A stretch of DNA of 64,000 nucleotides from Anaerolineaceae bacterium (GCA_026708325.1 JAPOVC010000020.1:89125-153124); one strand, 5' to 3'. Shown: positions 34,895 to 44,750, counted from the first letter of the stretch. Notes: generated by a model from the letters alone, not told the origin. Numbers and translations are program-made.

Positions 34895-36550
34895 ATGGGT
34901 CGCGGGCTGCTGCTGACGCTCGCCCTTCTGACGGCCTGGCCGGTCTTGTCCCAGTCTCCCGTCGCCGTGACGGCCGAAGCGCTGGGCCAGGCCAACCTGC
35001 GCGCGGCCGCCGCGCTTGAGTCCGAACTGCGGGGTGAGATTTTCCACGGCCAACGCTGGCCGGTGCTGGCCCGCAGCGAAATTTACCCCTGGTACCTGCT
35101 TGGCGATGCAAGCGGCCAGGCGATGGGCTGGGTTTACGCCGACCTGGTGACTCTCGACGGAGACAGCCGTAGCCTGCCCCTCTCAACCCTGATCGTGCCG
35201 GCCAACCCGCTGCGGGCGACGCCCGCTTCCGCGCCCGCCACGGGGTCGATGACACCGACGCCGCAGACTTCGACGCCGGCGCCGCGGGCGGCCGTTTACG
35301 GCGCTCTCGCCGGCACGGTTAACATTCGTCAGGGGCCCGGCGTGGAATATGCCCGCATCGCCCTGGGCCAGGCCGGCGAGCGCTTCCGACTCACGGCCCG
35401 CCACAGTCTCCTGCCCTGGGTCCAGGTGCTGGACGCGCGCGCGCCGACGGGCCGCGCCTGGATCGCCCTTGATTTGCTGGACATTGAGGGCGACCTCGCC
35501 AGCCTGCCCCTGTTCACGCAGACCGTACTGCATCTGCCGACCCTGACGCCTACGCCATCGCTGGGTCAGGTCAGTACGGTGGACGGCCAGGGCGGCAGTC
35601 AGCGGGGGGCGCCTGTCGATCTGGTCGCCGTCGCCCGCCAGGCATGGGACCTGGTGCTGGAGGCCGGCTTTGAACGAGAAAGCGGGCAGCCGGCAGCGCT
35701 TTACATCGTGGACCTGACGAGCGGCGGCGCTGTCGGCTTTCACGAGCATCTGGCATTCAGCGGCACAAGCATTCAGAAAATCAACATCCTGACCGCCCTT
35801 TTCGCCACGCTGCAGGACCCGCTGTCGCGCGACCTCGCCGTCGACGTGGCCAACACCATGATCTGCAGCGAAAACGTGGCCACCAATCGCCTGCTGGCGC
35901 AGGTCGGCGGGGGCGACACCTGGGCGGGTGCGGCGCAGGTAACCGCCCTGCTGGAAAACCTGGGAATGAGCGGCAGCTACCTGCTCACGCCCTACACCAT
36001 TCCGGGACAACCCCTGCAACCCCCGGCAGTCTTCCCGAAGATTCCGGCAACATTGAAAGCCGATGCCGTGGCGGAAGCCGACCCCTGGAATCGAATCACG
36101 GCGCGCGACGCCGGACAGCAGCTGGCGTCGTTGTATTACTGCGCCGGTGGCGGAGACACCTCCCTCCGGGCGGCCGCTCTGGAAGAGCGCGAGTGTCGCC
36201 AAGCGCTGCTGGTGATGCGTAACAATACGGTGGACGCCCTGTTGCGGGCCGGCGTTCCGTCCGGGACCGAGGTAGCGCACAAGCATGGCTGGATCGCCGA
36301 TACGCACAGCAACGCCGCCCTCTTTCGGACACCCGGCGGCGACTACGTCATCGTGCTGCTGCTTAAACGGCCCCAATGGCTGGATTTCCAGCGCTCCCTC
36401 CCGCTCATGGCGGAAGTGTCGCGCCTGGTCTACAACGCCTACAACCCGGGTGCCGCCCTGGATTCGATTCGCGAAGGGTTCATACCCGAGGCCGCCCGCT
36501 GCAATTTCAGCGCCAGCCCCCTGATCGATGAACTACTGGCCGCTCCCTGA
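34895..36550 (+). CDS. Exported SH3-domain protein with class A beta-lactamase-like serine hydrolase domain
   Basis: 551 aa with an N-terminal signal peptide (to about residue 20). Two SH3-like segments (~25-90 and ~135-200, the second with TVNIRQGPGVEYARI) are joined by Thr/Pro-rich linkers. The serine hydrolase part (~240-520) has Ser292-x-x-Lys295 (SIQK), SEN at ~325-327 in place of SDN, and KHG at ~463-465 in place of KTG. It is probably a cell-wall-associated beta-lactamase or D,D-peptidase relative; a resistance role cannot be claimed. Confidence 0.8.
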   Translation: MGRGLLLTLALLTAWPVLSQSPVAVTAEALGQANLRAAAALESELRGEIFHGQRWPVLARSEIYPWYLLGDASGQAMGWVYADLVTLDGDSRSLPLSTLIVPANPLRATPASAPATGSMTPTPQTSTPAPRAAVYGALAGTVNIRQGPGVEYARIALGQAGERFRLTARHSLLPWVQVLDARAPTGRAWIALDLLDIEGDLASLPLFTQTVLHLPTLTPTPSLGQVSTVDGQGGSQRGAPVDLVAVARQAWDLVLEAGFERESGQPAALYIVDLTSGGAVGFHEHLAFSGTSIQKINILTALFATLQDPLSRDLAVDVANTMICSENVATNRLLAQVGGGDTWAGAAQVTALLENLGMSGSYLLTPYTIPGQPLQPPAVFPKIPATLKADAVAEADPWNRITARDAGQQLASLYYCAGGGDTSLRAAALEERECRQALLVMRNNTVDALLRAGVPSGTEVAHKHGWIADTHSNAALFRTPGGDYVIVLLLKRPQWLDFQRSLPLMAEVSRLVYNAYNPGAALDSIREGFIPEAARCNFSASPLIDELLAAP

Positions 36551-36877
36551 GGCAGCGGTCCGGCTGGCCGTCGGGCAAAGGCGACGCAGGTAGGCCCAAC
36601 TGTAAATGCCGGTGGCGTGACCGTCATCCCAGCCCGGTTGCAAGGCATAGGAACCTACAAAATCGACCGAAACCAGTTGCCATGAACGCGCCGGCCGGAG
36701 TTCCAGCAGGTCCTTCGGATCATGGGCCGAACCCATAAAGCGGTGGCCGCCGCGGCAGGCAACGCAGGGACAGGCCTCGCGCAACTGCGCCCAGGGATAG
36801 TGGCAGGTCACACCGTCATCCCAACGGATGATCAGCGTCCGGGACTGTTTATCGAGTGTGACAGCCAGAGGCCGCAT
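36533..36877 (-). CDS. DUF971 protein
   Basis: 114 aa from ATG 36877. DUF971 (gamma-butyrobetaine hydroxylase N-terminal-like): LIIRWDDGVTCHYPWAQLREACPCVACRGG, with a Cys cluster, then FVGSYALQPGWDDGHATGIYSW. Short stand-alone members occur widely beside Fe-S or ATPase (Mrp) genes; function unknown. It is convergent with the SH3/serine hydrolase gene and overlaps it by 18 nt. The tail after RRLCP is polar. Confidence 0.85.
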   Translation of the reverse strand: MRPLAVTLDKQSRTLIIRWDDGVTCHYPWAQLREACPCVACRGGHRFMGSAHDPKDLLELRPARSWQLVSVDFVGSYALQPGWDDGHATGIYSWAYLRRLCPTASRTAASGSGQ

Positions 36878-36993
36878 GGCACTTGCCTCCCACCCCGGCA
36901 CTGTTTGCAAAGGTCTCCGCCTTTGCTAAAATGTCAACAGGTCATCAGATCCGAATTCGAAGGTACCGGGTTCGAATTTTTCTGGAGATTACC

Positions 36994-37707
36994 ATGCATC
37001 GACGGGCCTGGTTATGCGTCATGCTGATCGGGGTTCTCGTCAGCGCCTGTCAGGGCCCTCCTCCGACGCAAATTGTGCTGGTGGTTACGGCCACGCCAGA
37101 GGGCTTCGTCGCCCAGGCGGATCCTGGTGCGGCAACTCCCGGGCCGGACCAGGCCCAACAGGCGAGCCCGACTACCATCGGGCGAACGGCGACTTCAACG
37201 GCGGTTTCTTCGCCTGCGGTGGCGACCACCGCCACCCCTGCGCCTCTGCCGGGCACGCCTTTTTTCACGCAACCGACGCCAACCGTGCGGCAGATTCAGG
37301 TGGCCGAGCAAATCTTCGAGCGGGGCCGTATGTTCTGGTTGCAACCAACGGGACAAATCTGGGTCCTGGTGGTCACCGGCGAAGGCAGCGGGGACTGGTT
37401 TGTTTATGAAGACGTATTTCAGGAGGGCGACCTGGAATCCGACCCCGACATCGTGCCGCCCGATGACTCCCTGCTGCAGCCGATCCGGGGATTCGGCCGG
37501 CTCTGGCGCGACAACAGCGACGTGCGCGAGTTGCTGGGCTGGGCCACCACGGATGAATTCGGTTTCGTCACAAGCTACGAATACCACCCCACGCTCCGCT
37601 ATGAAGACGGTCGCTTCGTCGCCGCGCCAGGTGAACACGTGATGCACAGCCTCTACGGTGAAGGCTTCCGCTTTATCGAGGAGAGCGGCAGCTGGCGGCT
37701 CAACTAG
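36994..37707 (+). CDS. Lipoprotein with Thr/Pro/Ala-rich linker, unknown function
   Basis: 237 aa from ATG 36994, preceded by GGAG. Signal peptide with lipobox LVSAC (Cys about residue 19), so a surface-anchored lipoprotein. Residues ~35-100 are low-complexity (Thr, Pro, Ala, Gln). The folded part (~100-237) contains FERGRMFWLQPTGQIWVLV and IRGFGRLWRDNSDVRELLGWA, a repeat-like module (R-M-FW, GRLWR, LGWA) I have seen described only as hypothetical. No catalytic motif recognised. Confidence 0.75.
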   Translation: MHRRAWLCVMLIGVLVSACQGPPPTQIVLVVTATPEGFVAQADPGAATPGPDQAQQASPTTIGRTATSTAVSSPAVATTATPAPLPGTPFFTQPTPTVRQIQVAEQIFERGRMFWLQPTGQIWVLVVTGEGSGDWFVYEDVFQEGDLESDPDIVPPDDSLLQPIRGFGRLWRDNSDVRELLGWATTDEFGFVTSYEYHPTLRYEDGRFVAAPGEHVMHSLYGEGFRFIEESGSWRLN

Positions 37708-37772
37708 ACCACGACCGGCATTCCGCATGAATTACCCTGGTGCGCCCGTCCGGCTGGACGGGTCGGGCTTTG

Positions 37773-38630
37773 ATGCCTGAGGCAGCGCTGACTGCCGTCG
37801 CCGCCCTGGTGGCGCTGGCGCTCGTCTGGCTGGTCTGGTGGCTTCTGATCGCCAGCGAGGGAGTCTACCTGGGTCGGCGTGTGGTGGTCTGGCTCTACGA
37901 TCGCTTCGCCAGCCGCTACGACGACACCAAGAACTTTCAGCCTCTCTATGAACAGGCCCTGCTGGCCAGGCCCCTGCTGGACGAACTCGCCGGTCAGCGC
38001 GCGCCGATGGTGCTAGACGTCGCGACAGGAACGGGGCGTCTGCCGCTGGCCCTGCTTGAGAATCCGGAATTCCAGGGCCGGATCGTCGCTGCAGACCTCA
38101 GCCGCGGCATGCTGGGCATTGCGGCGCGCAAGTTGTGCGGCCAGGAGGGGCGTTGTCTGCTGCTGCGCTGTCCTGCCCTGAGCCTGCCCTTTGAGGACGA
38201 AAGCTTCGACGTGGTCACCTGCCTCGAAGCGCTCGAATTCATGGGCCGGCCCGCTGGCGTTCTGGCCGAATTGCTGCGCGTCCTGCGTCCCGGCGGCCTG
38301 TTGTTCATCAGCAATCGCGTCAACACCCGCCTGATGCCCGGCAAGACCTGGGACCATGAGCAACTGGCCCGGCTGCTGCGGGGCAATGGCGCCGAAACGA
38401 TGCGTTGCGAACCCTGGCAAATCGACTATCAACGCATTTTCGCGCGCAAACGGGGGGCTGCGACGCCGGTGGGGGCCCGTCCACCCGCCGAATTGTTGCG
38501 CTGCCCCGTCTGCGCCGGGGTCGGGCTTGAGCCTGGAGAAGCGGAGGACTGGCGTTGCTGTAGCTGCGGCCGGCAGGTCCGGTCCGGCGCGGGCTACCTG
38601 GACCACGAAGCAGCCAGGCGCCCGTTTTGA
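37773..38630 (+). CDS. Membrane-anchored class I SAM methyltransferase with C-terminal zinc ribbon
   Basis: 285 aa from ATG 37773 (GTG at 37740 is possible). An N-terminal hydrophobic segment (~5-28) is followed by a class I methyltransferase domain: LDVATGTGRLPLALL (SAM motif I), VAADLSRGM, and DVVTCLEALEFM with LLRVLRPGG. Two CxxC-type pairs near the end (CPVCAG and CCSCG) form a likely zinc ribbon. Substrate unknown; quinone, lipid or small-molecule methylation at the membrane are all possible. Confidence 0.8.
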   Translation: MPEAALTAVAALVALALVWLVWWLLIASEGVYLGRRVVVWLYDRFASRYDDTKNFQPLYEQALLARPLLDELAGQRAPMVLDVATGTGRLPLALLENPEFQGRIVAADLSRGMLGIAARKLCGQEGRCLLLRCPALSLPFEDESFDVVTCLEALEFMGRPAGVLAELLRVLRPGGLLFISNRVNTRLMPGKTWDHEQLARLLRGNGAETMRCEPWQIDYQRIFARKRGAATPVGARPPAELLRCPVCAGVGLEPGEAEDWRCCSCGRQVRSGAGYLDHEAARRPF

Positions 38631-38696
38631 TCACCGTTGCACATTGCGGTCCGCTGAGCCAGAATGCGGCCCTGCTCCACAAGAAGGGAGAATGGC

Positions 38697-40403
38697 TTGA
38701 TCGTTTTGCCCGCTGCACATGCCCGCCTGGTCGAAGAGGCGCTTGCGGCGGCCACCGCCGCGGCCGCCCTGCCCTCCTGTGAGTGGCCCGCCGTAGAGAT
38801 CCGGCCGGCCGCCCGGCCCGAACTTGGCGACTACGCCTCGGCCATCGCGTTGCAACTGGCGCGCCCGATGCGCCGCAAGCCGCTGGACATCGCCCATGCC
38901 ATTGCCGATCATCTTCCGGCGGCTCCCTTCCTTGCGGGCGTGGAAGTGGCCCCGCCCGGCTTCCTGAATTTCCGTCTGGACGAGGCCTGGCTCTGCAGCC
39001 AGGTCGAGGAGATTCTGCGGGAGGGCGATAGCCTGGGCCGTGTGGAGACCGGGGCCGGCCAGCGCGCCCTGGTCGAATTCGTCAGCGCCAATCCCACCGG
39101 CCCACTGCACATCGGCCGCAGCCGCGGCGCCATCGTCGGCGACGCCCTGGCGCGGCTCCTGGCTGCGGCCGGCTACGACGTGGAGCGCGAATACTATTTC
39201 AACAATGCCGGGCGGCAGATGCAGATGCTCGGCGAAAGCCTGCGGCTGCGCTACCTGCAGGCCCTCGGCCGCCAGGTCGACCTGCCGGATGAGGACTTCT
39301 ACCATGGCGAGTACCTGGTGCAAATGGCCCGGGACCTGGTCGCCAGGCACGGCGACGCGCTGGCAAGGGACCAGGGAATCCGCTTTCAGCAGTACGCGGA
39401 AGCGCGCATTTTTGAAGCGATTCGCGCGACCCTGGATCGCATCGACATTCGCCATGACCGCTTTTTCAACGAGCACGGCCTGTACGAAAACGGCGCTCTG
39501 GAACAAGTGCTTGGGGACTTGCAGGACGGGGGCCAGCTCTACGAAGCCGCGGAATGGGAAGGCGCCAGCGAAGAGGAACGGGGACGCGCCCGCGGCCGCG
39601 CGCCGGCCACCTGGTTCCGCGCCTCGAAATTTGGCGTCGACAAGGACCACGTACTGTTGCGCAGCGATGGCACTCCCACCTACACCCTGCCGGACGTCGC
39701 CTATCATCGCGACAAGCTGGCGCGGGGCTACGATCTGGCCGTCAACATCCTCGGCGCCGACCACTACGTGCAGCATCAGGTCGTGCGCGCCGCGCTCGAT
39801 GCCCTGGGCGAGGACTCGTCGCGCCTGCGCGTCGTGATCCTGCAGTTCGTGCGCCTGATGCAGGGCGGCGTGGAGCGCAAGATGAGCACGCGCCGCGGCG
39901 ACTACGAGACCCTCGACGACCTGATCGACGAAACCGGGCCGGATGCCGTGCGCTATCTGCTGCTGGCGCGCAGTGCCGACGCCCGTCTCGATTTCGATCT
40001 CGACCTGGCGGTGGCGCAGAACAACGACAACCCCGTTTATTACATTCAGAACGCGCACGTGCGTTGCGCCGGTATCCTGCGCCGGGCAGGAGAGGCGGGG
40101 CTTGATGACGACGGGGCTGATTCTTCGCTGCTGGGTGCGGCGGAACGACGCTTCCTGCGCAAGGCGCTGGAATTGCCGGCAGTCATTGAACAGTCCGTCC
40201 TGGCGCAGGAGCCGCATCGCATCGCCTTCTACGCGCACGAGCTGGCCACCATGTTCCATCCAATGTACGAAAATGTGCGGGTGCTGGGCGAGGACGTGCC
40301 ACCGGAACTGGCGGCGACGCGCCTTCGCTTCTACAGCGCCGCGCAGCTCGTCTTTCGCCGCCTCCTCACGCTGATGGGCATGAGCGCGCCGGAGACCATG
40401 TAG
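38697..40403 (+). CDS. argS: Arginyl-tRNA synthetase
   Basis: 568 aa from TTG 38697, chosen for AAGGGAG 6 nt upstream and the family N-terminus. Class Ia synthetase with HIGRSRG (HIGH motif) near residue 138, ERKMSTRRG (KMSKS-like), and a C-terminal DALR anticodon domain ending in [22 protein letters not shown] is the ArgRS signature. Length is typical for the bacterial enzyme. 26 nt before dcd; the pair is probably co-transcribed. Confidence 0.96.
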   Translation: MIVLPAAHARLVEEALAAATAAAALPSCEWPAVEIRPAARPELGDYASAIALQLARPMRRKPLDIAHAIADHLPAAPFLAGVEVAPPGFLNFRLDEAWLCSQVEEILREGDSLGRVETGAGQRALVEFVSANPTGPLHIGRSRGAIVGDALARLLAAAGYDVEREYYFNNAGRQMQMLGESLRLRYLQALGRQVDLPDEDFYHGEYLVQMARDLVARHGDALARDQGIRFQQYAEARIFEAIRATLDRIDIRHDRFFNEHGLYENGALEQVLGDLQDGGQLYEAAEWEGASEEERGRARGRAPATWFRASKFGVDKDHVLLRSDGTPTYTLPDVAYHRDKLARGYDLAVNILGADHYVQHQVVRAALDALGEDSSRLRVVILQFVRLMQGGVERKMSTRRGDYETLDDLIDETGPDAVRYLLLARSADARLDFDLDLAVAQNNDNPVYYIQNAHVRCAGILRRAGEAGLDDDGADSSLLGAAERRFLRKALELPAVIEQSVLAQEPHRIAFYAHELATMFHPMYENVRVLGEDVPPELAATRLRFYSAAQLVFRRLLTLMGMSAPETM

Positions 40404-40429
40404 GCCGGCACAATGGCAGGGAGCCTCCA

Positions 40430-40984
40430 ATGAGCCTCAAACCCGATCACTGGATCCGCCGCATGGCGCTGGAAGAGGGGATGATCGAGCCCTTTGTCGA
40501 CGGACAAAGACGCGAGGGCGTCATCAGCTATGGCCTTTCTTCCTACGGCTACGACATGCGCGTGGCCGACGAGTACAAGGTCTTCACCAACGTGCGCTCG
40601 GCCATCGTCGACCCGAAAGACTTTTCCGACGCTTCCTTCGTCGACCACCAGGGCGACATTTGCGTCATACCCCCCAACTCCTTCGTGCTGGCGCGCAGCA
40701 TGGAATACTTTCGCATTCCCCGCCAGGTGCTGACGCTCTGCGTGGGCAAGTCCACCTACGCGCGCTGCGGTCTGATCGTCAACGTCACGCCCCTGGAGCC
40801 GGAGTGGGAGGGCTACGTCACCCTGGAAATCAGCAACACGACTCCCCTGCCCGCCCGCGTCTACTCCAACGAGGGCATCGCCCAGGTCATCTTCCTGGAG
40901 TCCGACGAGGCCTGTGAGACCTCCTACGCCGACAAGCGCGGCAAGTACCAACGCCAGGACCGCCTGACGCTGCCGAAACTCTAG
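40430..40984 (+). CDS. dcd: dCTP deaminase
   Basis: 184 aa. Converts dCTP to dUTP for thymidylate synthesis. The E. coli-type pattern is clear: [59 protein letters not shown] and a C-terminal GKYQ. Catalytic Glu of the LEPEWEG block is present. No sign of the fused dUTPase of archaeal bifunctional forms. 26 nt after argS. Confidence 0.96.
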   Translation: MSLKPDHWIRRMALEEGMIEPFVDGQRREGVISYGLSSYGYDMRVADEYKVFTNVRSAIVDPKDFSDASFVDHQGDICVIPPNSFVLARSMEYFRIPRQVLTLCVGKSTYARCGLIVNVTPLEPEWEGYVTLEISNTTPLPARVYSNEGIAQVIFLESDEACETSYADKRGKYQRQDRLTLPKL

Positions 40985-41251
40985 TAGCCTTCGGCGGCTG
41001 GCAGGATTTTCGCGCCGCGGACCCTGTGCCGACGCGCCTGGGCGCGCCCGCGCGCAGGCCAGCGCCAACGAATGCGAGGGACCATGCAAAGTGTGTCTAT
41101 AATGTGAGCGTTAAGGACACAATGTTGGGCAATCCCCGAGTTACTTGGATCATTGCGGACCGAATGTATGCTTTATTAATTATCTCTGCAGTGTTGTGTG
41201 TAATTTGATACAATTACTCTCTGTTTGCCTGCTGGTTGCGGGAGCAGAGCC
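40985..41251 (+). promoter_or_regulatory. AT-rich leader/promoter region of the Fn3-like protein gene
   Basis: 267-nt gap. Its last ~150 nt are far richer in A/T than any other stretch here. It holds a TATAAT at 41098-41103 and an extended -10 TGATACAAT at 41206-41214, with the ATG about 37 nt further on and GGGAG before it. Short inverted arms GTGTC (41093-41097) and GACAC (41116-41120) flank the first -10 and could be an operator. No -35 is convincing. Confidence 0.45.
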
Positions 41252-43135
41252 ATGGCGGTACGGCGCAGGTTTGTTCGTGTTGCCCCGTGGTGGCTGGCCC
41301 TGTTTCTGCTCTCGCTGACCGCCACACCGCTGACGGCCGATGACTGCGACCAGTACGACGACGTCGGTTTCACCTTCCTCGAAGTCAGTGACACCGGTCT
41401 GATCACCTTCGATGACCTGGGTGAAGGCTATACCTATGAGGTGATGGCCTGTGAAATCGGGGAGGGCGAAGCCCTGGGCTGTGATTTCGAAACCGAGTAC
41501 TACACCGTTTCCACCAATTCCTACCAGATCGCGGACTGGGACGCGGAAAAGACCTACTGGTACGGCGTGACCGGGATGACCCCTGACGATTGTTTCATCG
41601 CGGGGCGCGCCAGAGACTACAATTACACGGAGCCGGTTGCCGAAGAAGAAGACGTGATCCCGACGGCGACAGCGTTGCCGGTCCTCTCACCGCCGGACAA
41701 TATCGCCTTCGCCCCTGGCGGCACGACGGTCACCTGGGACGCCGTGACGGACGCAGCGGGCTACATCATCGAGTGGTTCAAGGGCACGGATTCGCCTACC
41801 AGCCACGAAGTGACCGGCACGTCCTACAGCATCCCCAACTTTGACACCACGGAGAGCTACGCCGTCACGGTCAAGACCGTCAACGGTGCCAACGTCGCCG
41901 GGCCGGCGTCGGACAACGTGGTCTGGACGCCGCCCGGCGCGCCGAAGAATCTGCGCATCAACGACGATGGCAGCGTAACCTGGGACCCGGTCGAAGAAGC
42001 CGACCAGTACAAGGTGGGTTGGAACCAGCAGGGCGGCACGCAATCCCAGGCCCAGACCTTCACCATTCAGTCAACCACCAACATGCAGGACATTCCGGTG
42101 GTTCAGCCCGAATACGATATTCCGGATTTCGACCCGGGATCGGACTACAGCGCCAACGTGCGGACAGTGACGGAGGCGGGCGCTGAAAGCGCGCGCTCCT
42201 TCACCACCAGAGATGTACCGCCATCGCCCGACGGCCTGAAAATATCGGAGTTCGGCGTGGTCACCTGGAACGCAGTCACCGAGGCGACGCACTATCTGGT
42301 CAACTGGCGCAAGGCCGACGAGGCCTGGAACGAGGACAACCAGGTGACCACGGAGCGCTTCACCATTCCGGCCTTCGACGCTGTCGAGGACTACATCGTG
42401 ACGCTGCGCACCGTCAACAACCAGGACATCGAAAGTTATCCGCCCGTGGCCGAAGCATGGAGGCCGCCGACGGCGAGGGCGCCGTCACAACTGAAGATCA
42501 CCAGCGTCGGTTTCGTCAGCTGGTCCGGGCCGTCCAACGCGGACCGTTACCATGCCAACTGGCGGCTGAAGGACGGCACCTGGAGCAGCGACATCGAGGT
42601 CGACGCGGCCGACCCGCTGAACTTCACCATTTCCGGTTTCGACGACACCCTGGAATACGAGGTGCGGGTGAAAACCGAGGTGGACGTCGGCAACACCTCC
42701 GTGGAAAGCGGCTATTCGACCCAGACCTGGCCGATGCCCGTTATGGAAAACTGGCACTCCGGCGAGTCTTCCGACGAAAGGGCGAGCGACGACGATGAGT
42801 GGAACTGGCGCATCGCGCCGCACAATGGCGCGTCCCTGATCGTCTGGTTCCGGGACGGCCTGCTGGAGGCCCGCAGCGGTGAACAGGGCACCAGCCTCTT
42901 CACAGGGGCACGCTGCACCACCTTCACCAATCACCTGATCACGTCCAGTTCAACGCTCGAGATCTGGTGCACGGCCAGCAACCACTACCTGGTCGTTGAG
43001 CTCAACCCGCAGCATCCGGCCGACAACCGGCGCGATCTGCTTTACTTCGATTTCTCGGTGTCGGATTGCTACCGTTCCTACGAATATCTGGCGACCGGCG
43101 AACAGGAGGTCTGGCTGCGGCTCTGCCGGGAGTAA
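41252..43135 (+). CDS. Exported protein with tandem fibronectin type III-like repeats
   Basis: 627 aa from ATG 41252. A basic N-terminus and hydrophobic segment (~12-28) form a signal peptide. Four Fn3-like modules follow, starting near bases 41687, 41936, 42220 and 42475; each has the pattern 'P-x-x-L-x-I ... V-T/S-W ... A-x-x-Y-x-V-x-W ... F-x-I-P-x-F-D ... Y-x-V-x-V-x-T-V'. An earlier degenerate copy (~35-110) and a C-terminal ~150-residue domain with Cys (RCTTFTN, IWCTASN) complete it. Likely surface adhesion or carbohydrate binding; no enzyme motif. Confidence 0.78.
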   Translation: MAVRRRFVRVAPWWLALFLLSLTATPLTADDCDQYDDVGFTFLEVSDTGLITFDDLGEGYTYEVMACEIGEGEALGCDFETEYYTVSTNSYQIADWDAEKTYWYGVTGMTPDDCFIAGRARDYNYTEPVAEEEDVIPTATALPVLSPPDNIAFAPGGTTVTWDAVTDAAGYIIEWFKGTDSPTSHEVTGTSYSIPNFDTTESYAVTVKTVNGANVAGPASDNVVWTPPGAPKNLRINDDGSVTWDPVEEADQYKVGWNQQGGTQSQAQTFTIQSTTNMQDIPVVQPEYDIPDFDPGSDYSANVRTVTEAGAESARSFTTRDVPPSPDGLKISEFGVVTWNAVTEATHYLVNWRKADEAWNEDNQVTTERFTIPAFDAVEDYIVTLRTVNNQDIESYPPVAEAWRPPTARAPSQLKITSVGFVSWSGPSNADRYHANWRLKDGTWSSDIEVDAADPLNFTISGFDDTLEYEVRVKTEVDVGNTSVESGYSTQTWPMPVMENWHSGESSDERASDDDEWNWRIAPHNGASLIVWFRDGLLEARSGEQGTSLFTGARCTTFTNHLITSSSTLEIWCTASNHYLVVELNPQHPADNRRDLLYFDFSVSDCYRSYEYLATGEQEVWLRLCRE

Positions 43136-43223
43136 CGGGCATCGGCGTGCGCGACCGCGGGCGAGGAACTCCCGATGTCGCGTGCCGGCTGGCGTAAATT
43201 CGCCCTGGGCCGCCCCGGCGTCA

Positions 43224-43253
43224 TTGCCAGGCAAGTCTGCCGGGGTGTACACT
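43224..43253 (+). promoter_or_regulatory. Promoter of tRNA-Val
   Basis: TTGCCA (43224-43229) and TACACT (43248-43253), 18 nt apart, ending 8 nt before the tRNA 5' end. Confidence 0.65.
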
Positions 43254-43261
43254 GTGGGCGC

Positions 43262-43334
43262 GGGTCGTTAGCTCAACTGGCAGAGCGTTTGACTTACATT
43301 CAAGAGGTTACAGGTTCGAGTCCTGTACGACCCA
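43262..43334 (+). tRNA. tRNA-Val (anticodon UAC)
   Basis: 73 nt. Acceptor GGGTCGT pairs with ACGACCC, discriminator A. D-arm AGCTCAACTGGCAGAGC, anticodon loop CTTACAT with anticodon TAC, T-arm ACAGGTTCGAGTCCTGT. The 3' CCA is not encoded. Confidence 0.96.
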
Positions 43335-43401
43335 TCCCCGGTTTGCCGGTCGGTGCCAATGCCCTGGCGCGACCCGGCAATTTGGCCCCGCCCCCGGCCT
43401 G

Positions 43402-44019
43402 ATGCGAAGTCGACTGCTGGTCGTTTTGGCGGGCGCCCTGCTGGTGGCCCTGACCTGGAGCTTCCCCCTCTGGCGCCCGCTGGTGATGGATGACGTGGTT
43501 GACGAGGCCTTTCCCGGCCTGAGGGCGGATATGCTGGACGATTTCCGCCAACTGGGTGAATTCGAGCAGGAAAGCCTGCTGCAACTGGCGCGCGAAGACC
43601 CGGCCATGGCCCGCTCCATGCTTGAAGCCGCCCTGCAGCCCCCCGTCCTCATTGAGGAAGCACAACAATCGGTGTCCATTTTGCTGGCGCGGGGCAATTT
43701 CGTTCGCATCGACCCGCTGCACTGGGCGCAGGGGGATGCCCTGGTGTACACGCGGCCGGACGGCAGCCATGTGCTGCGCCTGGAGAACTTTCGGGCCGCC
43801 AATGGACCGGACCTGCGCGTCATGCTTTCCGCAAGCCCGGCGCCGCGCAGCCCTGCCGAACTCAATGAAGGCGGTCTGGCTCTCGATCTTGGCCGTTTGA
43901 AGGGCAACGTGGGCAACCAGAACTATGCGATTCCGGCGGGAATAGACCCCGGACTGTATAATAGCATCGTCATTTTTTGTCGCCGTTTCAATCTTGTGTT
44001 CAGCAGCGCCACGCTGTGA
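43402..44019 (+). CDS. DM13-domain membrane-anchored protein
   Basis: 205 aa. N-terminal membrane anchor/signal (~5-22), a helical stretch (~30-80), then a DM13 domain (~97-205): GNFVRIDPLHWAQGDALVY, LENFRAANGPDLRVML, LDLGRLKGNVGNQNYAIP and VIFCRRFNLVFSSATL. DM13 domains are proposed to have a cytochrome-like or redox role; the conserved Cys near residue 194 is present. Located directly after tRNA-Val in a group of exported proteins. Confidence 0.85.
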   Translation: MRSRLLVVLAGALLVALTWSFPLWRPLVMDDVVDEAFPGLRADMLDDFRQLGEFEQESLLQLAREDPAMARSMLEAALQPPVLIEEAQQSVSILLARGNFVRIDPLHWAQGDALVYTRPDGSHVLRLENFRAANGPDLRVMLSASPAPRSPAELNEGGLALDLGRLKGNVGNQNYAIPAGIDPGLYNSIVIFCRRFNLVFSSATL

Positions 44020-44061
44020 TCGCCGACCGCCTGCATCTGCGACAGGGGCCGAACAAACACC

Positions 44062-44739
44062 ATGGATGATTCACTTCCTGTCAGCCTTCCCGGTGAACGA
44101 CGCTTTGCGCTGGATCCGGAACACGGATGGCTGCGCTTCGCCATGTTACTGATCTTCGTGGTGGTCTGGCTCGCTGTGTTTCTGCTGGGGCAAATGCTGA
44201 TCGTCTTCGACGGCTCCGTCATCATTTCCATCGTGGCGGGTTTCGGGCTCGCTGCCCTGTCGGCGCAGCGTCTGGAGGGCCCGCTCAAGCAGCGCTGGCC
44301 CAGTGGACGAAGCGTGTCGGTCACGGACCAGGGCATCCGCCTGCTGCGGCGGGAAGAACAGCAGGAATCGCTGGATACGGCGCAGGAGATCAACGTCCTC
44401 ACCTGGCGCTTTCGCATCAACCGACGCGCCCGCGTGCCAAAGGGCTGGAACATGGTCGCCCTTGCGCTTGAGCAGGAGGACCGCCACATACCGGTCTACA
44501 CATTCATGTCGCAGGATGACTTCGAGGCCCTGCGCAACCATGGCAGTTTCGTCGCCCTGCAGGGCAGGCGCAAGCGCAATGAGGGCGGAGACCTCCGTCT
44601 TGCCGGTGAACAGAAACGGCTGCACAGCGCCGAACAGTTGCGCTGGATGCAGGGCGGCGAGATGAGCAGGGAGGACTTCATCGCCTGTCTGCGCCACCTG
44701 CACGAGCGATTTCCTGCATGGATGCCGGAACTGGTCTGA
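44062..44739 (+). CDS. Membrane protein of unknown function
   Basis: 225 aa. Two hydrophobic helices (~25-46 and ~50-68) near the N-terminus, then a cytoplasmic region with a short PH-like beta pattern (SVSVTDQGIRLLRREEQQES, VLTWRFRINRRARVPKGWNM) and a basic, Lys/Arg-rich stretch (~160-180). The layout resembles bacterial PH-domain (YdbT/YcxB-like) membrane proteins, but similarity is not strong enough to name it. Confidence 0.6.
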   Translation: MDDSLPVSLPGERRFALDPEHGWLRFAMLLIFVVVWLAVFLLGQMLIVFDGSVIISIVAGFGLAALSAQRLEGPLKQRWPSGRSVSVTDQGIRLLRREEQQESLDTAQEINVLTWRFRINRRARVPKGWNMVALALEQEDRHIPVYTFMSQDDFEALRNHGSFVALQGRRKRNEGGDLRLAGEQKRLHSAEQLRWMQGGEMSREDFIACLRHLHERFPAWMPELV

Positions 44740-44750
44740 ATCCCTCCGGG

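Noticed and set aside
41687..42720. Repeats resembling a CRISPR or short tandem array
   Set aside because: The repetition is at protein level (Fn3-like modules), with divergent DNA and no identical short repeats; no CRISPR or cas gene is present in the window.
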